The position numbers and the translations under genes were made by a program. From contig NC_058503.1 in NCBI RefSeq assembly GCF_020382885.2, positions 2,593,110 to 2,657,109 on the forward strand: 64,000 nucleotides of DNA, given 5' to 3'. This document shows positions 35,701-46,846 of this stretch, one piece after another. Numbering within the stretch: the stretch's first letter is position 1; each line of letters starts with the position of its first letter. The notes below the pieces were generated by a model. It saw only the letters and a list, made by a program, of their open reading frames with translations. It made no database searches and was not told the origin of the DNA. The DNA is from Scatophagus argus (lineage: Eukaryota > Chordata > Actinopteri > Scatophagidae).

Positions 35701-38700
35701 CACTCGGGCTGCATCGATACCTGTCAGCTGCGTCGGGCGTCCCACAAGCCAACCAGGCTTCCATGTCCCCATAGCCAGAGTTTTTGTCCAGGGTTTGGGT
35801 AGCCGGGATCCCCGCCCACAGCTGTCGCCCAAACCACATTGCACTGGCCCCTTCTGAACCTTCCTTCGGGTGGTGGGCCTACTGGAGAGCGGGCCAACGT
35901 CGCTTATTCGGGCTGTACCCGGTCGGGTCCCGTGGGCACAGACCCGGCCACCAGACACTCGCCTGTGATCCCCAACCCCAGCATTTCTGATTACAAGTAC
36001 ATTAGAAATACATATTTCAGTTTCCTGGTCTGGAAATGATGGAAGTTAAAATTTGTGTGTATTTACAGGGCAGTAAGGGGCGTAAGGGATTCAGGGTAAG
36101 TGGCTATCATGCTGAATGTCCTTTTTTCTTTTTTATACAGTGGCATTTCCAAAGAGCAACACTACTGTTTGCCACTTATTTCATCTCTATTTATTGCTGT
36201 CTTCCCTGTAGGGTGATAAAGGTGTAAAAGGAAACAGAGGACCCAAAGGAAAAATGGTGAGGAAAAATGTTTCATTTCCTGTATCTGGAAATGTGACACA
36301 ATTATATGAATGAAGTGTTCATACCAATCTGTGTGTCTCATTAGGGCGAGCGTGGCATCACTGGAGCTTCAGGAGATAAGGTAGAGGACTGGCTGCCATA
36401 ATTTACATCAAGTCATCAAAATAAAAGACAGCTGACAACACTATGAATGTTAGTAAAGCTAGGAAGACATGGTATTCTGTGCTGCGCTGTTCCAGGGGGA
36501 CTCAGGTCAGTGGGGCACTGCAGGGCTGAGGGGTGAGCAAGGAGCCAGAGGAGAGCCTGGTGGCAGAGGACCCATGGTATGTATATACAGAGGATGCATA
36601 CACACAGAAATACATATTGTGTATGTGTAAAAGGCTAACATGAACCAGCTGTTTTTGGCAGAGAAATTTAAACACTGGTCAATACAGTCATCTTGTTAGC
36701 AAACTAAACTAAATTATTGTAAAGAAAGAGGGGAAGACTGAATAATTACCCCACCAGTCTATCATCTTTAACTCAGTGTTGCTGCAGTTTGATTATTATC
36801 TTAAGTGTGAATGATGTATGGCTACACTTTTGCTGGTTGAAATATTCAGATTTAGAAAGAGTGCTTAACTGGGTGTTAATGAGTTGCTTGTGTCTGCTTC
36901 CAAATGTTCACATTATCAGTGACAATTTCATAGACATTTGGACATTTTTTCTTGGTGTAACCCCACATTCTGAACTTGCAAATCCAAATACAGATATGAG
37001 TGTGATCTATTAGTTCCAGCTTAAATTCATATTCATTCAATAATTTGCCTTTGACACAGCTGGATGTAAGAGAGTGGTATGTCTGCCTTCTAACCAGCTA
37101 GTTGTTTGGTCAGTCAATTACTCATTAAATAAATAAATAAATCACTGTGTGCAGGGACTGAAAGGATCTCGTGGACCTGCAGGAAAGCTGGGTCGTCCTG
37201 GTTCAGCAGGTCTTCCTGGTCTGACTGGAGAGCCTGGACAACCTGGACAAGGTGCGTGACAACAGGAAGGTCACAGATCGCCCAGTAATTTTCTACAAGA
37301 CAAATAAAATTCCGAATACAGCTCTACTAGTGGAGTGGACCCAGCTGAGTCTCAAAAGTCTCAAACTTTGGAATATCTAGATCCCTTTTGACCACAGTCT
37401 GATTTAACTGGTGGTGGGAGATTCACACCTGGCCCAGTTCCATGCTCCACTTTGCATCCACTGAGGCCAACAAATTTGACTCACTGGTACAACAATATGG
37501 GACACTAATACATAGATATGCACATTACTAATCTTGTGTAATCAAGATACCAGAGAACACAAGGAACTGGACTCAGATGTAGATACTGCAGGAAGAGCTT
37601 GTGTAGTTCAACGATTTCATGAACAAAATACAAATGATAAGTAGCTTACAGCAGGTTGAGCCAGGCAAAGGTCAAAACCTCATGAGACAATCCAATAACA
37701 CAAATAAATCTGTTAAGGAACAAGTAAGTAACAAAATCCAGAGGGGTGTACTACAAACCAAGATTATTAGGTTAGTGTGTTGTTGTAGGTATGTTGAGCC
37801 CGAAGCCAGGGTTTTCAATGTCTTGAAGGAGTCTCTCTTTTAATCTGGCTAGATCACCATGGTAACTCACGTTTTACATCTACCCTGGTCCTAAATAGCT
37901 GCTTTGCATGAAAATGGCTGTTAACAGGGCATAACCCCGGAATGGAAACCTAACATGGACAAGGTGAAACCGATCAGGGCAATCACAAAGACAGGAAGTA
38001 AAACAACATGACACATGAGAAGAACATGAAGCTTCCGAAACTAAACTGACAGCCAAAACCACGACAGGTTGACCTTTGAAGAAAATCAAAAAGATCAAAT
38101 TGAAATCAAGACGAGAATTACTGTTAAAAAGAGAAACCGGACTGTAAATATGGCATGAATATGTTGTCATACTGATCGTGTGGTGCTGTTCAGCTATGTT
38201 GACCTTGTCTTGTAGTGTACATCCTACCTGGCCTGCAGGGAGACACAGGAAACCGAGGTCCTTCAGCCACATGCAACTGTTCACAGGTTCAAACCCCAAA
38301 ACGACAGCTGAACACAGTCAGGACGGTCAGTGTCTCACACACACATTGTTGACTGAAACATACTGTCATGTTCACTGACGATGCTGCATGCATGTTGTAT
38401 TATGATCAACACTTACATTCACTTTCCTGATGATTAAGCTTAATGTTAGCCATAGTTCGACTGTTTCAACCACAGTTTAATTCAATTTTATTTTAATTAA
38501 CAATATGTACAGGTGTAAAATGAAAAGAGGCATACATGCATAACACAGTAGAGAAAAAAAAAAAAACCTGCAGCTTTGATGCTCACTGGCAGCAGGTGGC
38601 TCAAATGTGAACAGCACAGTCAGTGATGAGGTGTGCAATGACAACAACTGGACAGCTTCTCCTTATGGTCTCCACTTCCATGAGGCCCATCAGACAGTTT

Positions 38701-39317
38701 CCCCTTAAGGATGAAAGCATTGTCAAATGATCTCTGTGTAAACAGGCATATATGGCTCGCTCTCCAGATCTTTATTGCAGATGGAGAGAAACAGATGAGG
38801 AGGCTGCGGGGGGAGAACGTGATGGTGCTGAGGACGGACAGAAAAGCTCTGTACATCTACACTGAATCTCAATGGATTAACGTACTGGTAAGTGCCGCTG
38901 GAGAGAAATAAAACACCAGGATGGAATCACCACAAAACATACATATTCATATACATATAGGCGTAATGGTGGTCCTATCAATTAGGACTGAGAGAAAAAA
39001 CATTTTGATCCAGAGATGACATTACTTCTCTTTTAATAAGACACAAAAATGAATTCAGAATTCAGACTGAATATATCAAGTTGGAAACAGATTGAAAGCC
39101 CATGATGTACTAGAGTTGAGTTATGTAATCTTGTTTTTAAGAGTTTACAATTGCCACTGAGTGCTGAAGTGAAATCAGAGCTTCTAGGTTCTGTTCCATA
39201 GGTAAAAAAAGATGTTGTGGTTGTCAGAATGAGACTGAGTTTACTACAATGTTCTTTTACTTATTCCTCTGTTTTCATGCTTCTTCCTGATTGGTCCAGG
39301 ACTACCCCAGGCACTGA
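29725..39317 (+). CDS. Secreted short collagen related to ColQ, with PRAD-like motif
   Basis: Coding exons: 29725-29800, 31461-31573, 31785-31826, 31963-31989, 33603-33674, 34069-34134, 36069-36095, 36212-36256, 36345-36380, 36496-36576, 37155-37251, 38216-38325, 38768-38887, 39300-39317. Phase is kept throughout, giving 309 residues. Order: signal peptide (1-25); basic segment with a lone Cys40, then [12 protein letters not shown] (44-55), matching the proline-rich attachment domain by which ColQ holds acetylcholinesterase tails; Gly-X-Y repeats from about residue 72 to 243, in exons of 27, 36, 45, 72 and 81 bases as in collagens; CNC at 247-249, like the ColQ CLC; then [13 protein letters not shown] and [12 protein letters not shown], aligning with the ColQ segment before its cysteine-rich domain. 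That last domain is absent. The middle has basic clusters ([18 protein letters not shown]) that could bind heparan sulfate. Likely extracellular and trimeric. I know no standard gene name; ColQ relationship is from motif comparison by eye. Confidence 0.85.
30163..31273 (-). mobile_element. Full-length but decayed Tc1-like transposon
   Basis: Inverted repeats of about 30 bases (CACTATATTGCCAAAAGTAT at the left, its reverse complement at the right) are flanked by TA at 30161-30162 and 31274-31275, giving 1,111 bp. The minus strand carries Tc1 transposase pieces, including [15 protein letters not shown] and [20 protein letters not shown]; the N in the usual [14 protein letters not shown] motif is kept but neighbours have changed. 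Frames are broken. It sits in the intron between the signal-peptide exon and the PRAD-like exon of the ColQ-like gene. Confidence 0.9.
32095..33362 (-). mobile_element. 5'-truncated L2/Rex1-type LINE with tail
   Basis: On the minus strand, 33362 down to about 32700 encodes reverse-transcriptase C-terminal sequence ([20 protein letters not shown], then degraded SRLGYCNS- and WLPVKSR-like phrases). A CT-rich tandem repeat and an AATAAAT-type tail end near 32095. It ties the TTTATTTATATAG-type tails elsewhere in the window to an actual reverse transcriptase. It lies in an intron of the ColQ-like gene, antisense. Confidence 0.8.
32391..32535 (+). repeat. Polypurine 40-bp minisatellite
   Basis: Units start at 32391, 32431, 32471 and 32511. 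Each begins GGAGAGGAGAGACAGGGAG (with small changes) and is almost pure A/G on the plus strand. There are about 3.5 copies inside the LINE 3' region. Long polypurine mirror-like tracts can form triplex DNA. Confidence 0.8.
34633..35985 (-). mobile_element. Rearranged non-LTR retrotransposon with GGAT tail
   Basis: Minus-strand fragments encode [38 protein letters not shown], and [20 protein letters not shown] near the 3' end. Upstream pieces include [20 protein letters not shown] and [10 protein letters not shown]. The element ends in (GGAT)n at 34633-34651. Parts of the reverse transcriptase are missing between the blocks, and frames are broken. It lies in an intron of the ColQ-like gene (34135-36068). 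Clade not resolved. Confidence 0.8.
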
Positions 39318-39335
39318 ACTCACCCCATTCAACAT

Positions 39336-39480
39336 AGGCTGAAGTGCCCTTGAGCAAGAACCTCAACCCCAGATGCTCCAGTGGAGGTGCTATATGGCCA
39401 GAAGTTCAGACTGTGGTTGTACTGGGGAGCTTCCAAGTGCAAAGGTCCAGTGTTCATTCCTGCCAAGCAAATGTACTCAT
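39336..39480 (+). repeat. SINE-like fragment in the ColQ-like 3' UTR
   Basis: AAGTGCCCTTGAGCAAGAAC followed by CTCAACCCC and CTCCAGTGGAGGTGCTATAT resembles the body of common fish tRNA-derived SINEs. No A/B box head is recognised. It lies just after the stop codon, so it would be part of the 3' UTR if AATAAA at 39678-39683 is the poly(A) signal. Confidence 0.45.
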
Positions 39481-39677
39481 GTTAAATAAGGGCTGGCCTG
39501 TTCCCTGTATAGCTCCTCATCCATCATGTTTCTCTTCGCTTAAACGACACTTATCTGTGCTTTTTTTTGTAATGTTTTCCTTTTATGTGGTTTTATTTCA
39601 TGAATTCAGAACACATTATATATTTCACCCTATGGATTCTGTTGCTGCTGCAGTGATTAAACTCTGACATAAAGGAA

Positions 39678-39683
39678 AATAAA
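39678..39683 (+). terminator. Polyadenylation signal of the ColQ-like gene
   Basis: AATAAA lies 361 bases after the TGA stop at 39315-39317. It is the first hexamer downstream. Confidence 0.5.
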
Positions 39684-42600
39684 ATCAGATTACTGTCTTG
39701 GTATCATGTCATATTGTCATACTGAAGTTACACTTCTTGGGTTTTCCAGTTCTCAGCTGACTAAATAGAATACTCTCATAGTTGCTGATTTCTGCATACA
39801 AATGCAGAACATAACTTTAGATTTTTAAGTTGCAGATTCTTCCCCTGAAGTTCCATGGAAATAACAAGTATTTAAAATGCCAGGTGACGCAGCATACTGA
39901 GTGAGAAAGTCTACATCAGCAGATATATTTAACTTATGTCACACACACAATGCCACTTAAAGTGCTTATTTTACCTAAAATCACATTCATTTTCTAAACC
40001 TAAGTAGTTTTGTCGCCTAAACCTCATCAAACTGTGACTGTTTGATATTAACCATGTGAGAAGTTAATAAGAAGCACTCTAGTATCAACTGCTTGGACTT
40101 TGCAATATGAACTGAACGCAGTTTGAAAGTGTGAAGTCATGTTAACTGTATGTAGATTGATGAGACTGATTTGTCCCCTACTGAGGCAGTGGAGTAGCAC
40201 AAAATCCTAGACCCTGTACAAAGGCTTTCCCTAAGGGCCCCACCCCAAATCCACTGCCGTATGTTCAAACATCTTTGTGGGCCCTTCTCACATGTATACT
40301 CAGTCCCCTGATTCTTCCCACAGGTAAAGAAACCATCCAGCATCTAGGCCTGCACCTGACTAACACCTGAACATTGTTCAATCACCCAGCAGAGCGGCCA
40401 AAACTCCAACATTCCCGAGTGGAAACAAAGGAGTGCCTATTATAAAAGCTAATATCAAAAAGGCAAAAACCTAAGCAAACCACCTAACTAGCCATTCAGT
40501 GAAGTACAGTGAAATGACTATGAAATAATAAACCCTAGACTGATGTCAAAATAAATCTTACAATAGCTGCTCATTACCTCAGGTGTTAGCTAACATTAGA
40601 TAGAAATATAAATTTTTTGAAATTTTAAATTGCTAATGAAATGCTGTTCTAAATGAAAACTGATCAAATAGCAATGTTAATAAATTATTAACTTTTGAAG
40701 ACAGAAAAGCTGAAGAGGAAATAACTGTGTCTGAGACTAGGCAGCGAGAAGCTCAGTGTGTATCCTCCCAGAAAGTCCCTGATCAGACAGTTGTAGGGTA
40801 GACAAGGTAATATAACCTGAGTAGAGAAGAGAGGTTGACCACATTAAAAAGATAAGAGAATAATGGGAATGTAAGATATAGTTAAAAATGATAAATAACC
40901 AACAAAGGCTTTGAGACAATAGTAATACTAGTGCAGATACTTTTCTCACTTCAGATCAGATGCTGTCTGGACATTATTCTGATTCTATTGTTCATGACTT
41001 TTTTGGGAATAAAACCTAATCTTTTGTTGAGCTGCAAGATAATAATTTTGCTGAAGACCTGATTTTTCTGGCTCAAGCAAAGATTTTTCATCCTCCACAG
41101 TGCACAACAAACTAGCTATTCGGCCAACAGTGAAAATCAAAGGGTGTGCTATTAGGTGAGGCAAAAGTTTAATAGAAACTATAATATAATGCAAAACATA
41201 TTGACTGGCCAATGTTAGCATCATCTGTGGGCACTTGGCACAGTCTCTGAAGGTAAAGAAAGTATATTAAACTAACCTGAGGCAATTAGCTTGTGCAGTG
41301 CATGCAAGCATAAACTTGTGGACACAGGCCACTGCAATGATGGGAATGAGGCAGGCGGACAAGATCTGAAACAATGAGGTGTACAAATTCATATGACAAC
41401 AATTCTTCCAGGTATGAATATGAATATATCGTAACATTTACTATTACAGGTAAGGATGTATGTTTGTTGTCTTACTTGAGCTCTTCTGGGGCTGGCGTCT
41501 TAATGTGGGGGAGGTCCTCCCCTGTACTTTAAACCATGCACTCCACCACACTTTCTCTGGTGTGGCACCTCTGATGTAGTTGGGAGCTGGTCCAGTTCGT
41601 TGGCTGACTGCAGGAAGGCAAAGACTTGGCAATATGTTTTAGCATTTTGTAATAAGAATAATAAAATATGACAACCTATTGTTGGGATGTTTTGGTTTTT
41701 TTAAAATATCTTGTTAAACTTGAAAATTCTACAAAAAAATTCAATAAACCTGACAATTTATGTTGGGTTTTTCTAAACTACCAAACTGAACCAAAATATC
41801 TGGTGGCATTTCACCTTTAATTTGGCATCATTAGAAATTTAGGTTACCATGACTCAGTAGTCTAACTCTTTTACACACCACACCTAATATTCCTGGACAG
41901 GATATAAGTATTCTCATGGCTACATCCACTCTGCATCATTTTTAACTGTGTGTATACTTCATATCTCACATGATCACGTAATATAAACCAGTAGGAAAAG
42001 CTCAGGTGTAAATAATAAAATTAATTCTCTGTATAGAACAGAGCATTGTTAACACTGTTACTAACACCCGCGCTTCCTTGTGTGAAAAAGGCCTATTCAG
42101 ATCTGCATTCCAGGCTGCAGCAATATCAGAGTGTTTTTCATGTATGACACTTAACTTACACAACATGGAATTGGTTTGAACATTTTATTTAACATGAGCG
42201 TCTGGGCAAGAAAACAGGCAATAATCCTTATTTTTTGGTGCCTCACACAAGTCTTTGCTGAGAATTATAAACACAATGAGTCTGTCTGACCTTTAACTTT
42301 TCTAGGATGCGACCTTCTGCTTCTTAGGATGCCTTTAAGTGAGAGTCCATTTGAACAACCCGTTGATATTGCATTCATGTCTTTGTCCATTGAAAGTAAC
42401 TTCACTTAAAAAAACCAAACAAAAAAAACCAACTTTTGTCTACTCTTTTCTTGTTCCTAAACATAGATTGAAATGCAAATAAAACAAAATCACATACCAT
42501 ATTTAAAAAAACAAAGCAACGTCCATCTTTGTTGTTAGCAATAGTTTTCCTGCAACTACAACTACTTGAAAGACGAGCATATCATAGACCGAACTTCCCT

Positions 42601-44892
42601 TGTTAAAAACCAGACCTCACAAATTTAATTTGAAGGTAGCAATACCTTCACATTCATTGAGTGGAGGATGGTGACTAATGTGACTTTTTTGGATTAGTAT
42701 GATGTACAGATTGCCGCATGTATCATAACACATCAAAAACATTGAAAGACAGTTTACAATAACTTAAACATGCCATCTGATGCCAATACATCCTCAGCCC
42801 ACAGCCTCTCAATAAAGCCATCTTTCATATGTGGAATCCACAAACTTTCAAGACCAAGACAGTTATATTCAACCTGTGTCAAACTTTAGAATCTGTACTT
42901 CAGTTTAACTCAATTGTCTCATTTACTGTACCTAAATTCAACAGCAGGTTTGACACCAGTAACAGCCATGTGCTCTCCTGGGTGTCCTGGAACAAGACAT
43001 TCAAAGACACTGCTTTGTTTTTAAATGTATATTGTTCTTTAGTGCCACTAATAATGTTGTCCTAGTGATTATATAGTTTCCTGTAATGGGCATTGGAAGT
43101 ACTTCTTCAATAATATCACAAAACAGATAGCTTCAATGTTAACTGTAAAATGGAAAAAAAAATAATCATGTAACAATTAATTACACATGAAAAAGAAATT
43201 AGAGTACTTCAAACAGAAATGACTGCATATTAATATGAAAACTGGGGCAGTTATAACAACTTTTTGGCATCTGTGCCGTTACACTGGTTTTGAAGTGTCA
43301 TGCAAATAACTTTAATCTAGTGAAACTTAAAAACAGGAAGCTGTCAGCTGCACATGAAAATATATATTTTTTTTAAAAAAACCCTATTATCATAAAATGT
43401 ACTTAGGAACCTTTTATCAGCTGATCTGAACACAGATAAAAATGACAGACCATGTTTCTGTATCTATATGACTGTGGAAGGATGCTTGGAGGGACAAGCA
43501 GACTAAATTACTACTTCACTGCCTGGGTTTACCTGGGTGGCTATCTATGTACCCGCCCCACTGACAGATACTGTTGTGACTATCTAACTTACAAATGGAC
43601 AACATTTTTCCAAACATGTTTCTAATAAGGTGTATCCATGAGGCAACTTTCTCTAAATGCCATTGCTTTTACAGTGCTTGTGCCTGCCTCCTGGCATCAG
43701 GTTCTCCAAGGTAAATGTCAGCAAGCTCAGAAAGTAGTGAAAAATATGGATCAAAATTTTCTAGAGCCCAGGTTGACCCAGGTTTTGGACTTTTGGTCAA
43801 ACAGTCCAAAACCCAAAGCTTTTCATTTACCATCACAGATGACTACTAAAAACTGTTAATATACATATCTGAGATACTGCAACCACTGAATGACAGTTTT
43901 TCTGAAAAATATTACTTTTTTAACTTTCAAAGTTTAAAATTTAGATTAAATTTGGCCATTAAAAAAATCTGAGGTTGTGTTCCTCAGTCATTCATTAATA
44001 TACCTATCACAGTGGAGGAGGCTGAACATTGTAATTACAACAACAAACCTATTGTTTACCACAGCAGAGACAGAGCAACACAGAATTGATCCCAAGTAAG
44101 ACATGAAGAATCATAAGTGAATACGGGAGGTCATGAGAGCTGCAGCTGTAATTGCCTGTTCCACTACGACCTGTCATGATTATTTTCAGAACCACTGTTC
44201 CATTGATGCAAAATTAAGGCTTAAAAGGGCTAAGTTCTCTTGTCTGACAGTTGTCCAAGCCTATTACTCTCACCCATGTTAGTTGCTCCTTGATGTCCCA
44301 CTTCAGCTCCTGCAAAACTTCCTCATTCTGACCAAATTTGGATCTTCTGAGTACAGCATTTGACATGGATTGCAGTGTGTGAATGGTAAACCTAAACTCC
44401 TGACTTCAAAATGTCAGACGTTTAATGGTTAACTCCATAGAAGTCACAGTCAAGGGTTTTTGTGGGGTATTACATTACCACACACACCTCTGAGCAGTCT
44501 GAACATGTTGTTTTTCAGGCACTTGTTCCCGTGGCCATCCTTTGGGTTTCTCTGATCATTTACAATGCTAAGTGGATGCACACCTTTAATAACTAACTAG
44601 CAACGTGATTGGCCTGTTGTTACAATGACTAACAAGGGACTGATTGATGATCACCTTCTAGACTGAGTTCATTGTAGCTAACTAGATGCTAGGTCCACTA
44701 GCAAACAATTATCTAACTAAATGACTGACTGCAAAACTGACTGATAAATTGACTATTATATACTATTGCCTGTTTATACAAGATGGTAATCAAGTCTGTC
44801 AGCAAAATCCATTCAAATTTGCTTGCTGTTGTCTACTGAAGAATGAGCTCAGATTAAGGAAGGTTCTGACTGAGTCTAGGATTGGCAGCCCT

Positions 44893-45696
44893 GGGGCCTC
44901 ATTACAGATACTTATTAAGTCCAAAATCCTATCATAACTCAATTTAGGATGACATTTAGGATTTAATGTATTAGAGAAAAATGTTTCGTAACAGAAGAGT
45001 CGCAGGGAGGAAGCTGAGAGTAGTGATAGGCGAGGTACACTGCTGTTTGCCAGTCAATCACAAGGATTTCTATCTCAGGAATTTAGCTGTTACAGAATAG
45101 CTAACTGAAGAATTTCTTAAGTTAGGAATCCTAAGTTAGAATGGCTAAGGTCTTCATTCACATTAAGCGCCAGGAATGGCAGTGCCACTGTTGTAAGGTC
45201 TGTATGGCAAGAACAATGAAGATGGGAACAATATGGACATTAAAATATTGTCTTTGAAAGGAATTGTTGAAGAGGCTAACACAGGCATTAGCCTTTAGCT
45301 TTAAATTTCCCTGATCATCTATTTATGGGTATACAGTATATCCTCCCCACCACCTACACAATTAGTTAATACTGCTGACTTATCACATCTTAAATTGAAT
45401 GCCCATCTTTAATTCTGCATTACAACAAGCAAGCTAACCAGAAGTACATTGACAAGTGAACTGAGACAGCTATTATCAAGGGTACAAACAGTCTCGTGTA
45501 CATTCTGAACAGAAATACAGACATCATAGGAAGCTGCCCATTGAAGAATTAAGTTTAGAGTTCTAGCTAGGATTTCTAAGTTAAGATAAGATTCAAGGTT
45601 AAGTTTAGGAGTTGATTCTCTCATAGAAAGTTTTTTCCTGTCTTTGAAACTTCACAAAGGACAAGCAGTTAGAAACATTTTCTGTAATGAGGCCCC
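44893..45696. mobile_element. MITE-like element with GGGGCCTCATTACAGA inverted ends
   Basis: GGGGCCTCATTACAGA at 44893-44908 is exactly mirrored by its reverse complement at 45681-45696. The 804-bp interior holds no long ORF and several degenerate TTAGGA/TCCTAA-type inverted motifs. A target-site duplication is not clear. The end sequence resembles non-autonomous hAT or Harbinger elements of fish, but the superfamily is uncertain. Confidence 0.6.
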
Positions 45697-46530
45697 TGAT
45701 AATGTCAACTGGTTGATAAAAAACAGAATTCTATTTGGATGGGTTAGTTGGACATGTGACATGAAAGCAGGACATTTGATTTTTACAAATGTGCAGGAAG
45801 ATGCAAAAACAACCTTGTGTATATGTAACCCATCCCTCTGGTGTAATCATTGTAATAAAATTGTGTGATGCAATTTGATTTCTAAAATGACAAGGATTTC
45901 AATTTGCCAGTAATCTGAGCATAGCTTTAAGGGCTGATTCTCTCACTGATTTATGAGAAGTATTTGTTCAATCGGTGTGCATTTCAATATTAAGTCTTAT
46001 GCCTTCAGAGTCCCTAAAAAATCAGTTATGAAGCTCTAAATTTAAAGAAATATTATTTGTGTAATGATCCAAATATAATCTCAGTAAAACTAACTGTATA
46101 CTAGTTTGGTAATCCAGATCAACACTTTGACACAATTTGACAATACGGACCCATGTTCAGTCAAACTCCTTCTCTTTTGACACAACATAAAATAATAATA
46201 TTATCTTTCCAGTATTAAATAATCTTATATAAAACACGCACACACAAAAGTTTGAAAGAAATGGCATTGCTCCCACCCCTCAGTCCATAAAATACATTTC
46301 TGTACACATCATCCCACTTCTGCATCTCTTGTTCCTTCCATTGATCTCTCCTTCCCCTCATCAATAACACTACTTCAATTGCCAGAGCTCCAAGCAGTAC
46401 CAGTTATTTGGCAGCATATTGTCTTTGTTGCTGTTGTCATTCAAGTCTTGTCTTTTGTATATTTCAATGCAAAGCTGCACAGACATTGTGAAAAAAGCTT
46501 AACATGTGATTTTTCTGGCTTGCTTGTGTG

Positions 46531-46537
<7 letters not shown>

Positions 46538-46573
<36 letters not shown>

Positions 46574-46592
46574 CCACACACACGCACACACA
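46538..46592 (+). repeat. (CA)n microsatellite
   Basis: Nearly pure CA run with a few interruptions, preceded by a TATATA block. It lies about 250 bases beyond the raph1 stop codon, so may be within the raph1 3' UTR. Confidence 0.9.
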
Positions 46593-46846
46593 TACATTAG
46601 TCATGTCATTGGATTAAACATCATGTATTGTAATGATAGTAATGATGAGGATGATAATAATAATAATAACGAGGATAATAGGAACAATCATAAAAGACGG
46701 CTTGCTACTTGCTCTGAATCCAAGGATGAGGAGACACGGACAAGTCAAGACAGTCAAGACAGATATTGATTACTTCTTCTCTGCAGAAATGATGAGACCT
46801 AAATAGTCATTTCAGTTCTTTAGGTTCCATCCAGGGTCCTTCCTCC

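Larger units (their letters stand above)
39700..46846. other. Convergent intergenic region between the ColQ-like gene and raph1
   Basis: About 7 kb, strongly AT-rich. It must contain the raph1 3' UTR at its right end. I recognise a MITE-like element (44893-45696) and a CA microsatellite (46538-46592), but no conserved ORF, tRNA or other RNA gene. Confidence 0.5.

Noticed and set aside
34597..35990. Host gene encoded by the open frames in this stretch
   Set aside because: The phrases are reverse-transcriptase and C-terminal pieces of a non-LTR element, out of order and frameshifted, with a GGAT tail.
36789..37013. 74-codon plus-strand ORF between collagen exons
   Set aside because: It lies in an intron, has no domain or homologue that I know, and its composition matches the AT-rich intron.
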